Part shown: positions 25,083-33,228 of the stretch, one piece after another
How the letters are laid out: each line of letters opens with the position of its first letter
Numbering within the stretch: position 1 is the first letter of the stretch
Origin: Bacteroidales bacterium
GTDB taxonomy: Bacteria; Bacteroidota; Bacteroidia; Bacteroidales; JAIPAH01
Assembly (NCBI GenBank): GCA_021738485.1
Contig: JAIPBX010000017.1
Location: forward strand, 1 to 41,462
Length of the DNA stretch: 41,462 nucleotides
Direction of reading: 5' to 3'
Position numbers and translations under genes: made by a program
Notes under the pieces: model-generated
Told to the model about the DNA's origin: nothing
What the model saw: the letters and a program-made list of their open reading frames with translations, nothing else
Database searches by the model: none

Positions 25083-25126
25083 AAAAAAGCTGCCCGGTAA
25101 TTAGTTCTATCCGGACAGCTTAAAAA
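25083..25126. terminator. Terminator of the rnf operon
   Basis: AAGCTGcCCGG and CCGGaCAGCTT form a stem with one mismatch, flanked by A and T tracts. On the minus strand it follows the rnfA stop by about 20 nt and ends in TTTTTT. Confidence 0.75.
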
Positions 25127-25142
25127 AAAGACCTTCGATGAT

Positions 25143-25715
25143 TTATACCAGGCCGGCAAAGCCCATAAACGCCAGCGCCAGAATACCGGCAGCTACAAAG
25201 GCTATCGGCACACCCCGCATCCCTTTCGGGACATCCAATAAATCAAGATGTTCGCGGATGCTGGAGAAAAGCAACAGGGCTATACCAAAACCAATGGCAT
25301 TGGCAATAGCAAAAACCACGCCCTGCATCAGGTTATAATCATTCTGCATGGTGAGTATAGCCACACCGAGAATAGCACAATTGGTTGTCATCAGGGGAAG
25401 GAAAATCCCGAGAGCCTGGTAAAGCGGAGGGCTTACCTTTTTCAGGATAATTTCCACCATTTGGACCAGTGAAGCAATCACAAGAATAAAAGTGATCGTT
25501 TGTAGAAACTCCAGGCTGAAAGGGATAAGGATATAGTTCTGTATCAGCCATGTAACAATGGTTGCAATAGTCATAACAAACATCACGGCACCACTCATCC
25601 CCACGGATGTGGATACTTTCCCGGATACGCCCAGGAAGGGGCATATACCAAGAAATTGAGCCAGTACAATGTTATTAACAAATATCGCGGTTATGATGAT
25701 AATGATATATTCCAT
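25143..25715 (-). CDS. rnfA: Rnf complex subunit RnfA
   Basis: A 190-aa integral membrane protein of the RnfA/NqrE family with about six helices. Conserved segments include [18 protein letters not shown] near the N-terminus and [14 protein letters not shown] in the middle; Cys residues in these two segments hold the shared [2Fe-2S] cluster with RnfE in the family. The Rnf complex moves electrons between ferredoxin and NAD while pumping Na+ or H+. It is the last gene of rnfBCDGEA, 18 nt after rnfE. Confidence 0.97.
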   Translation of the reverse strand: MEYIIIIITAIFVNNIVLAQFLGICPFLGVSGKVSTSVGMSGAVMFVMTIATIVTWLIQNYILIPFSLEFLQTITFILVIASLVQMVEIILKKVSPPLYQALGIFLPLMTTNCAILGVAILTMQNDYNLMQGVVFAIANAIGFGIALLLFSSIREHLDLLDVPKGMRGVPIAFVAAGILALAFMGFAGLV

Positions 25716-25733
25716 AGTTCCAGGGTTTTTAGT

Positions 25734-26318
25734 TTATGATGCTTTATTGAATTTGTTCATGATGGCTATCAGGTAACCCAGGGCAATGAAAGCTCCGGGG
25801 GCCAGCACAAATACCAGCATCCCGTCACCGGTAACAAAATCCCAGCCGAAGATAGCTCCGCTGCCCAGTATTTCTCTCACGGCACCTAAAAGAGTAAGGG
25901 CAAAGGTAAAACCCAATCCCATACCCAGTCCGTCAAGTACCGAAGAGATAAAATCGTTTTTAGAGGCAAACGCTTCCGCACGTCCTAAAACAAGACAGTT
26001 AACAACGATAAGCGGGATAAACAGGCCCAGTTGTTCAAAAAGGGCGGGCAGGAATCCCTGCATCACTAATTCGACAATAGTAACAAACGAGGCTATAATG
26101 ACTATAAAGGAAGGAATTCTTACCTTTACAGGAATGAAGTTTTTAATCAGGGTGACCACGGTATTGGACATCAGCAAAACAAAAGTAGTTGCCAGCCCCA
26201 TCCCCAAACCATTTATGGCCGAGGTGGTTACCCCCAGTGTAGGACACAATCCCAGCAGAAGTACAAAAACCGGGTTATCCTTGATAAATCCTTTGGTAAA
26301 ATTTTGCCATTGATTCAT
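25734..26318 (-). CDS. rnfE: Rnf complex subunit RnfE
   Basis: A 194-aa integral membrane subunit, related to RnfA but with inverted topology. It shows [24 protein letters not shown] and [20 protein letters not shown], including the two Cys that pair with those of RnfA around a membrane [2Fe-2S] cluster. About six helices. Its ATG overlaps the rnfG stop (TAATG), so translation is coupled, and it is 18 nt upstream of rnfA. Confidence 0.97.
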   Translation of the reverse strand: MNQWQNFTKGFIKDNPVFVLLLGLCPTLGVTTSAINGLGMGLATTFVLLMSNTVVTLIKNFIPVKVRIPSFIVIIASFVTIVELVMQGFLPALFEQLGLFIPLIVVNCLVLGRAEAFASKNDFISSVLDGLGMGLGFTFALTLLGAVREILGSGAIFGWDFVTGDGMLVFVLAPGAFIALGYLIAIMNKFNKAS

Positions 26319-26905
26319 TATTTCACTCCTCCTTCTTTTTCGTAAGTTTCATAAGCACGTTTTGTAGCGTCGCAGAAAGCCCTTGAGCTAATTGTGGCGG
26401 CTGTAATTGCATCCACATCGCCGCCGTCTTTCTTCACTTTCAGTTGAAATTGCTCCGGGTTTTTCCCATTAAATTGTTTGCTCCAGTCCGATTTGCTCTT
26501 ATCGATCTTATCCCCAAGCCCGGGCGTTTCCGCATGATTCAATACGGCTGTATTTTCTATCCGGTTGTCGGGTGTAAATCCCACCATTATTTCAAAACGT
26601 CCGCTGTATCCTTTTTCCGTGTAGGTCTTTACGGCAGTTCCCACTTTACTGCCACTTTTGTAGGCAGTATAAAACACCAGCGAATCCTTCCCATTATAGG
26701 CCGGAACTTTTTTATTTTTTATCGTATCAAATTCGGGTAAAACCTTTCCCAGGGCATTTTCCAATTTCGCTTTTTTGGCTGCTGCAATAGGCTCTTTTGT
26801 CACTACATATACGCCTCCCAGGGCAAGTCCGGCAATCATAGTCACTAGAAATAATGCCAGAACCATATTAGGAAAAGTTGATTCAGGTTTTTTCTGTTTA
26901 CTCAT
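26318..26905 (-). CDS. rnfG: Rnf complex subunit RnfG (covalent flavin)
   Basis: A 195-aa subunit with one N-terminal membrane helix (about 13-35) and a periplasmic FMN-binding domain. Family markers are [13 protein letters not shown] and the flavinylation region [16 protein letters not shown], in which T171 would carry FMN. The usual ApbE recognition motif has Gly before Ala-Thr (GAT); here it is AAT. The rest of the domain looks normal. It lies between rnfD and rnfE in the operon. Confidence 0.95.
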   Translation of the reverse strand: MSKQKKPESTFPNMVLALFLVTMIAGLALGGVYVVTKEPIAAAKKAKLENALGKVLPEFDTIKNKKVPAYNGKDSLVFYTAYKSGSKVGTAVKTYTEKGYSGRFEIMVGFTPDNRIENTAVLNHAETPGLGDKIDKSKSDWSKQFNGKNPEQFQLKVKKDGGDVDAITAATISSRAFCDATKRAYETYEKEGGVK

Positions 26906-26947
26906 CGATGTTCGATTTATAGTTTTTCATACCTGTTTTTTCAAATT

Positions 26948-27958
26948 TTACGCTGCCTTAGCCGGTTTATGGCCAAACCGTTTGGGTTTGAACCGGTTAT
27001 TAATTAATGGGGTTGCGGCATTCATCAGCAGAATGGCAAAAGAAACCCCTTCGGGGTAAGAGCCGAAAACACGTATTAAAATCGTGAGGACCCCTGCACC
27101 CACACCAAAAATAATTTGTCCTTTCGCAGATATTGGCGATGATACATAATCAGTAGCCATGTAAAAGACCCCTAGTATCAACCCCCCTGTAACCAGATGG
27201 AAAAAGGGATCGGCATACTGCGTGGGATTGGCAAACCACAGTATTGCCGCCAGTGCGAAAGAGGAACCGAGATAGGCCACGGGAATATGCCAGCTAATCA
27301 CTCTACGGAAAAGCAAATACAATCCCCCGATGACCAGGGCAATTGCCGATATCTCTCCCATAGAGCCCCCCATTTGGCCAAGCATCAGATCTGCATAATT
27401 GGACGTCTGAGAGAGTCCTTCCACGCCTTTTTCCTGCAATACGCCCAATGGCGTAGGGCCTGTCACAGTATCAAGTACTTTATCATCCACACCGGCAAAA
27501 GAAAAATATTCGCGCGATACGATGGGTTTGGGCCAGCGCGTCATTTCCACGGGGAAGGAAATCAGCATAAATACTCTTCCTACCAATGCCGGATTAAATG
27601 GGTTTTTCCCTAATCCTCCAAAAGACATCTTACCCATGCCGATGGCCACTAACGCTCCTACCACCATCATCCACCACGGGATGCTGGAAGGTACGTTGAA
27701 GGCCAACAATATTCCGGTTATAAGAGCCGACCCGTCATTTATGGTTATCGGGCCTTTAATAAGGTATCGCTGAATAAGATACTCAAAAAGATAGCAGGAC
27801 AACACTGCAATAAGGAACACCCGGAGAGCCCCCAATCCAAACATGTAAAATGAAACCAGCATGGCGGGAATCATAGCGATAACAACCATATACATGAGTT
27901 TGGGGATCGAAGTGTTCTGATGAACATGTGGTGAACCAGAGATAACTAATTTATCCAT
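26948..27958 (-). CDS. rnfD: Rnf complex subunit RnfD (covalent flavin)
   Basis: A 336-aa polytopic membrane subunit, homologous to NqrB. It has about nine hydrophobic helices, with GKNPFNPALVGRVFMLISFP and PLINNRFKPKRFGHKP typical of the family. The flavin-bearing threonine should be T169 in DTVTGPTPLG, where the usual Ala before Thr is Pro. It helps carry electrons across the membrane and forms part of the ion path. Nine nt separate it from rnfC upstream. Confidence 0.96.
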   Translation of the reverse strand: MDKLVISGSPHVHQNTSIPKLMYMVVIAMIPAMLVSFYMFGLGALRVFLIAVLSCYLFEYLIQRYLIKGPITINDGSALITGILLAFNVPSSIPWWMMVVGALVAIGMGKMSFGGLGKNPFNPALVGRVFMLISFPVEMTRWPKPIVSREYFSFAGVDDKVLDTVTGPTPLGVLQEKGVEGLSQTSNYADLMLGQMGGSMGEISAIALVIGGLYLLFRRVISWHIPVAYLGSSFALAAILWFANPTQYADPFFHLVTGGLILGVFYMATDYVSSPISAKGQIIFGVGAGVLTILIRVFGSYPEGVSFAILLMNAATPLINNRFKPKRFGHKPAKAA

Positions 27959-27967
27959 ATTTTACTG

Positions 27968-29314
27968 TTAATTTCCTCGGTTTTTAATCATTTGACCTAC
28001 ATTGGGTTTTCCCACCCGTATATAATCCAGTAAGGGCCGGCCAGAGGGACATGTATAATGGCATGAACCACATTCGATGCAGTCCATGATAAGATTTTCC
28101 TCGGCTCTATCCCAAAGCTCTTTTTCGGCCAACTGAGCCAGGTAAAATGGCTCCAAACCCATAGGGCAGGCCTCGACGCATTTACCACAGCGGATACAGG
28201 TTTTCTGTGTTACGCGGGTAGCTTCTCCTTTGGGAAAAACGATAACTCCTGAGGTTCCTTTAACTATGGGAGCTTCAAGAGAGGTGAGGGCCTTACCCAT
28301 CATCGGACCCCCGTTAACTACTTTGCCCGTATCTTCCGGTAATCCACCCGCTTTGTCTATCAAATCCTGTACCGGCGTACCGATGCGCACCTGCAGGTTA
28401 CAAGGCTTCTCAAGGTTCTTCCCGGTAACCGTGACGACCCTGTCGACAAGCGGTTTATTCTTTTGGACAGCCTCATATACGGCATAGGCTGTGCCTACAT
28501 TATTGACGACACATCCCACTTCGATAGGCAGTTTTCCGGAGGGAACTTCCCGTCCCAAAAGCGCTTTAATGAGTTGCTTTTCTCCACCCTGCGGATACTT
28601 CACTTTTAAAGGCTGAACTTCTATATTCTCATACTGTGATGCTACCTCCGAAAGATATTTTATTGCATCCGGCTTGTTATTTTCTATCCCAATAAGAACT
28701 TTTTCGACACCCAGCCCCTTTTTCAGGAGTTCAATGCCAACCATAAGCTCCTCCCCTTTTTCAACCATCAGCCGATGATCGGAAGTCAGGAAGGGCTCAC
28801 ACTCTACGCCGTTGATAATCAGGTATTCGGCAGTTTTCCCTTCGGGAACTTTCAGCTTGACATGAGAAGGGAAAGTGGCTCCCCCCAGGCCCACAACACC
28901 TTTTTCCTGAATTTTGTCAATGATTTCCTGCTGCGAAGCCGTTATCTCCTTTTTTATTTCTTCGCTGGTATCGATATCTTCTTCCCATTCGTCGCCCTCT
29001 GACTGGATAGTGACTGCCAGGCGCTTATAGCCACTTGTATCGAGGACTTCATCCACTTTTTTTACTTTTCCCGATACCGAAGCATGCACATTCGCAGAGA
29101 TAAAGGCTTCTCCTTTGGCAATCAACTGGCCTGTTTTAACTTGTTCCCCTTTTTTTACCACAACTTTGGACGGTGCCCCCAGGTTCTGAGCCACCGGTAT
29201 ATTCACTGTTTTAGGAATAGGAAGAACTTCGATAGGTTTATCTGCCGATATTTTATATTCCTGGGGATGAATTCCACCCAGTTTAAAAGTTTTTAATGCT
29301 TTCATGGTATTCAT
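27968..29314 (-). CDS. rnfC: Rnf complex subunit RnfC
   Basis: A 448-aa cytoplasmic NADH-side subunit. A biotinyl-like/barrel-sandwich N-terminal part (about 30-110) precedes the Rossmann-like NAD/FMN region with EKGVVGLGGATFPSHVKL and YLIINGVECEPFLTSDHRL, as in complex I NuoF. Two [4Fe-4S] motifs follow: CIRCGKCVEACPMGLEP and CIECGSCHYTCPSGRPL. RnfC exchanges electrons with NAD and passes them to or from RnfB. A second ATG three codons in is possible as the true start. It lies 13 nt after rnfB. Confidence 0.97.
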   Translation of the reverse strand: MNTMKALKTFKLGGIHPQEYKISADKPIEVLPIPKTVNIPVAQNLGAPSKVVVKKGEQVKTGQLIAKGEAFISANVHASVSGKVKKVDEVLDTSGYKRLAVTIQSEGDEWEEDIDTSEEIKKEITASQQEIIDKIQEKGVVGLGGATFPSHVKLKVPEGKTAEYLIINGVECEPFLTSDHRLMVEKGEELMVGIELLKKGLGVEKVLIGIENNKPDAIKYLSEVASQYENIEVQPLKVKYPQGGEKQLIKALLGREVPSGKLPIEVGCVVNNVGTAYAVYEAVQKNKPLVDRVVTVTGKNLEKPCNLQVRIGTPVQDLIDKAGGLPEDTGKVVNGGPMMGKALTSLEAPIVKGTSGVIVFPKGEATRVTQKTCIRCGKCVEACPMGLEPFYLAQLAEKELWDRAEENLIMDCIECGSCHYTCPSGRPLLDYIRVGKPNVGQMIKNRGN

Positions 29315-29327
29315 TTTTTATACCCTT

Positions 29328-30386
29328 TTAACCTTCATTATCTTTACTCCTGGAACTATCCGGAGCATCCTTGTTATCTGAATTTGATTGCTGCCCGGAA
29401 CTGCCTTTTTGGGTATTTTTATCATCGGTTTTTGTTGTTTTGGTTACCTTAGCGGCTCCGGCCGTGGCTGCTTCCTTTTTTTCGGCTGTTGCCTTAGCAG
29501 CTTCTTTCTTTTTCGCCGTTTGCTTCTTCAGATTCTCTTTCGCTTTTTCCACGATCTTTTCACTCATCTCAGGGAAATTATCTTCAAGAATAGCATTTGT
29601 CGGACATATCGGAACACACAGTCTGCAGAGCTTACATTTTTTCGGATCTATGTAGGCCAGGTTATTTTCCATGGTAATCGCATCGAAAGGACAAGCCGTC
29701 ACGCATTTGCCACAACCAATACAAGCCACCTCACAATGTTTCTTTGCGGGGCCACCTTTTTCCGTATTGACGCAGGAAATATAAATCCGCTTGCCTTTCT
29801 TTCCCTGGGGGCGCAATTCTATAATATCCCGCGGGCAGGCTTCCACACAGGCATTACATGCCGTACAGTTTTCTTCTACTACTTCCGGGAGGCCTGTTAA
29901 CGGATTCATATGTATCGCATCAAAATCACAAGATTCTTCGCAATCCCCGCAACCCAAGCAGCCATTCGGACATCCGCTTTCACCGGCCGATAAAGCATGA
30001 GCAAACTGGCATGTGTTCGGACCGTCATACAGGACTTTTTGTGGTGCATTGGTTTTGGAGCCATTGCATCGTACCACTGCTACGTAAGGCTCTTGCTTCT
30101 CCGCCTCGAGCCCCATAATGCCGGCAATTTCTTCCATCACCTCATTGCCCCCTACGGGACAATTCATCCCCTCCAGCGTTTCATTCTTCACAATAGCTTC
30201 AGCAAATGCACGGCATCCTGCTAAACCACATCCACCGCAATTAGCAGCGGGAAGAGCTTCTTCCACCTCGTCAATACGAGGATCTTCAATGACCTTAAAT
30301 TTCCGGGCAATGAAATACAGGATAACAGCGGCTGCTGTCCCTAAGCCCGCCATTGAAACGACCGCATATATTACTACTTCTTCCAC
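29328..30386 (-). CDS. rnfB: Rnf complex subunit RnfB (ferredoxin-type)
   Basis: A 352-aa subunit that starts with GTG. The N-terminal membrane helix (about 3-27) is followed by the 4Cys cluster domain CGGCGLAGCRAFAEAIV...MNCPVGG and then four CxxCxxCxxxC ferredoxin-type motifs (CLGCGDCEESC, CTACNACVEAC, CIGCGKCVTAC, CKLCRLCVPIC). It is the ferredoxin-side entry point. The last 75 residues are a Lys/Ala then Ser/Asp/Asn-rich tail with no fold visible. It is the first gene of the operon; rseC, which precedes rnfB in some relatives, is not here. Confidence 0.96.
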   Translation of the reverse strand: MEEVVIYAVVSMAGLGTAAAVILYFIARKFKVIEDPRIDEVEEALPAANCGGCGLAGCRAFAEAIVKNETLEGMNCPVGGNEVMEEIAGIMGLEAEKQEPYVAVVRCNGSKTNAPQKVLYDGPNTCQFAHALSAGESGCPNGCLGCGDCEESCDFDAIHMNPLTGLPEVVEENCTACNACVEACPRDIIELRPQGKKGKRIYISCVNTEKGGPAKKHCEVACIGCGKCVTACPFDAITMENNLAYIDPKKCKLCRLCVPICPTNAILEDNFPEMSEKIVEKAKENLKKQTAKKKEAAKATAEKKEAATAGAAKVTKTTKTDDKNTQKGSSGQQSNSDNKDAPDSSRSKDNEG

Positions 30387-30444
30387 GATATTTTCTTTTT
30401 TGTAGTTCTACCATTTACATGGAATTCTTCAAATAATTGCTGGA

Positions 30445-30452
30445 CAAATGTA
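30445..30452 (-). promoter_or_regulatory. Putative -7 promoter box of the rnf operon
   Basis: The minus strand reads TACATTTG about 59 nt before the rnfB GTG start. No clear -33 TTG. The rest of 30387-30714 is AT-rich and holds only this box and the terminator at 30651. Confidence 0.45.
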
Positions 30453-30650
30453 AAAACAAAAAATAAAGTTGTAAACGAAGCATCAACGTATTTAAACCAT
30501 CACATATATCTGATAAAGAGTTAAATATATGTTTAATCATTAATAAAAAATATAGCAAAACATTGTAAAATTCAGAGAATCAGAGAGCCATCAAAATAAT
30601 TTGGAATCTGTATAAATTAGGTAAGTATCAGTAATTTAGAATGGATTTCA

Positions 30651-30685
30651 TAAAAAAAGGCCGGAATTTCCGGCCTTTTTTTTAT
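30651..30685. terminator. Bidirectional terminator after the large T9SS gene
   Basis: AAAAAAAGGCCGGAATTTCCGGCCTTTTTTTTT is a palindrome with GGCCGGA/TCCGGCC in the core and A/T tracts on both sides, about 30 nt past the stop at 30715. Confidence 0.9.
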
Positions 30686-30714
30686 TGAAACAAAATATAT
30701 TTAAAACAAATGCT

Positions 30715-33078
30715 TTACCTGACAATGATTTTCTCGGCAAAGGCTTTGTTTTTCAGTTGAATCCTTAAAAAGTAAACTCCATTGGGAAGATTGGAGAGGT
30801 CAATGTTTTCACGGAGACTATTTCCCTGTTTGGAGAAGGTTTTTCTAAAGACTTCACTACCCGATGTATTTCTTATGGTAACCAGTGCATTTCCCGAAAG
30901 TTCAGAATCCAGGGCCATAGTGAATTCACCCTGACTAGGATTCGGGGTGATTGAAAGACCATCATTCTGAGCCGAAACAGTTTCCACATCCGTACAAACA
31001 TCAAAAGTAACCGTCACTTCATCCACTTCGTTCTCAGTACATGGTGACTGAGGCGAAGCCGTTAAAGTAAGGGTCACCTCCCCGTTACTAATGTCTTCAC
31101 TTCCCGGATTGTAAACAGTATTCGCCTGTGTCGGGTTTTCAAATTCACCGTCACCACTGGTACTCCATTGCACCATCGAAGCACTGCTTACTTCGGGGTC
31201 GGTAGTGTAGGAGGATGTGGTACAAATGGTTGTATCATTGCCGGCATTCACCTCAGGAAGGGGCACAATGGTTAGCTCCATAGAATCATCATCCTGCAGT
31301 CCTTCATCATATCCATATCCCGTTAAGGTAAGTGTGACATTTCCGTCTTCGATATCCTGATCACCACGTAGGTAGTTGACTTCCAATTCATCATTAGTGG
31401 GTACAAATTCCCCGTCGCCGGATGTTTCCCAGAGATGTTCATTGGTATATTGCGAGCTTGCTGCTCCGGTATTATACAAATTCGTTTGACAGATAACCGT
31501 GTCAGGACCAGCATCGACAACCGGTTCTTGTGGTTGCTCCAGGTTGAATGACACGATACGGGTTTTCCATGGACCCGTAATGTATTCGGAAGTAAACCAG
31601 AACGTTGTATCGTCCGATGGATCGACGCTCATGGTCGCATAGTCGCCCCAACGTTCAATCCCTGATTGCGAGGAGCTGCCTGCTATCACTTCAATCTCTT
31701 CCGTATTCATTTCCCCCAGGGGTGCATCAGCCGTACGGGCCACGTATCGAATGGAAGGATAGACTTCTTCCTCCCCCGATACCGAAAAGCCCAGGGCTAT
31801 ATCCCCGTTACCGTTCATGGCAATACTTCCAAGCCAACGATGCAACCCGTCATCAGGAGCATACGTAGATTGTTGATGAATCGTCCAATCCCCATCGGTA
31901 TTACGTACTTCATACCAACGGATGCCATGTTCTGCCTGAAAACTCGTCACTACCGCATGATTCATCACCATAGAGAGATGATCATCAAACTTCCTGAATT
32001 TCAAAGGATACATCATCTGACCGATAAAATCATCCAAACCTGTACTTGTATTCGGTTGGGGAACGTTCGTTGATGCCGTAGTGTAATTTTCAGGCTCAAG
32101 GCTGTGTTCAAGGGTTATATCTGAATTAGAAGGATTTTCCCAATCAATAGTAAATTCAAATATCTGAATTTCGCGGGGATTATTACTATTATGCACTATG
32201 TAGTGAGGGATAGAATCCGGTGGTGCAGGGCCATCAAAATCTGCCGGGAGAATTCCGTAGTACTGACTGCTGAGTTGAAAAAACTGTTGTTCAGCGTCCT
32301 CTTCACCGGCAAGCATGGCTTCCCGGTCAAAAGCGGCTACGCCTGCACCCTGGAAGTTGCCGGAAAACATGTTATACGTAGCCACATAAGCATCGGGCCA
32401 TACGCCTATCTTCGGATAATCGTTGAAATCATCGTATTCAAAAGCATAACGATAATATTCGCCTGTGGGATCGGATGTTTTAGAGACGGCTACAAGTTCG
32501 TAATACTGACCGTTAGAAGTTTCTACGGCAAACTGGCTGGCTACCCAACGCTCGGCCGCTTCATCATACACTACAATGGGATCACCATCATTGGACCCTG
32601 TCCAGGGGCCGATGAAACCATCCCACAATGTGGAGTTATCCGCCGGGCCATAAACGGTATTGCCTTCCTTATCGTAAATAGTAAATGACAGATTGATCAT
32701 CTGAAAATAAAAATCTTCGCCAACATCCCCTTCGGTATCGGGAGGATATACACCATTCAAATTTCCGGTTCCTTCAAAATTATGGATTGGGGCTCTCATT
32801 TCCCTTGATCCTTTGTCCTTTTGCACAACGGGGTCTTCAATATCCCGATTATCGTCCTTCTGTGGTGGAATAAACTCGTTTTGAATAATGTTGTCTTTCC
32901 AGCTTCTATTGCGCTCGGAGGGTTTGATAGGTTCCTTATCTCTTAGCGGCTCCGATACATCAAAGTAGGCCGCTTTTTTCACCTTGGTTACTTTAAAGGA
33001 AGTCTCTTCCTGGGCAAATAAAGCACTTCCTAAAAATAACATCATTCCAATTGTAAAAACTAATTTTCTCATAATCAT
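30715..33078 (-). CDS. Large secreted protein with T9SS type A sorting domain
   Basis: A 787-aa exported protein. A signal peptide (RKLVFTIGMMLFLGSALFAQ) is followed by a propeller-like N-terminal region (about 90-510: YPPDTEGDVGEDFYFQMIN, DGDPIVVYDEAAERWVASQFAV, DYPKIGVWPDAYVATYNMF). Two PKD/Ig-like repeats follow (VDAGPDTVICQTN and VNAGNDTTICTTS, each with TSGDGEF), then the T9SS domain (ITPNPSQGEFTMAL ... LPNGVYFLRIQLKNKAFAEKIIVR). The substrate or role is unknown; no glycosidase or protease motif is visible. It lies 150 nt downstream of the SusC-like gene on the same strand and ends at a strong terminator. Confidence 0.85.
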   Translation of the reverse strand: MIMRKLVFTIGMMLFLGSALFAQEETSFKVTKVKKAAYFDVSEPLRDKEPIKPSERNRSWKDNIIQNEFIPPQKDDNRDIEDPVVQKDKGSREMRAPIHNFEGTGNLNGVYPPDTEGDVGEDFYFQMINLSFTIYDKEGNTVYGPADNSTLWDGFIGPWTGSNDGDPIVVYDEAAERWVASQFAVETSNGQYYELVAVSKTSDPTGEYYRYAFEYDDFNDYPKIGVWPDAYVATYNMFSGNFQGAGVAAFDREAMLAGEEDAEQQFFQLSSQYYGILPADFDGPAPPDSIPHYIVHNSNNPREIQIFEFTIDWENPSNSDITLEHSLEPENYTTASTNVPQPNTSTGLDDFIGQMMYPLKFRKFDDHLSMVMNHAVVTSFQAEHGIRWYEVRNTDGDWTIHQQSTYAPDDGLHRWLGSIAMNGNGDIALGFSVSGEEEVYPSIRYVARTADAPLGEMNTEEIEVIAGSSSQSGIERWGDYATMSVDPSDDTTFWFTSEYITGPWKTRIVSFNLEQPQEPVVDAGPDTVICQTNLYNTGAASSQYTNEHLWETSGDGEFVPTNDELEVNYLRGDQDIEDGNVTLTLTGYGYDEGLQDDDSMELTIVPLPEVNAGNDTTICTTSSYTTDPEVSSASMVQWSTSGDGEFENPTQANTVYNPGSEDISNGEVTLTLTASPQSPCTENEVDEVTVTFDVCTDVETVSAQNDGLSITPNPSQGEFTMALDSELSGNALVTIRNTSGSEVFRKTFSKQGNSLRENIDLSNLPNGVYFLRIQLKNKAFAEKIIVR

Positions 33079-33228
33079 GATTTAACTTATCTAATTTTTT
33101 GCATAACTTATTTTTTCTAACAGAAAAACATTTAATATGTTTATCGATTTGACAGACATTATTAAGTTTTAAATAGTTTCCTGAAAGAAGCTACAAATTT
33201 AAAATATTCAGGATTCTTATCATCAAGG

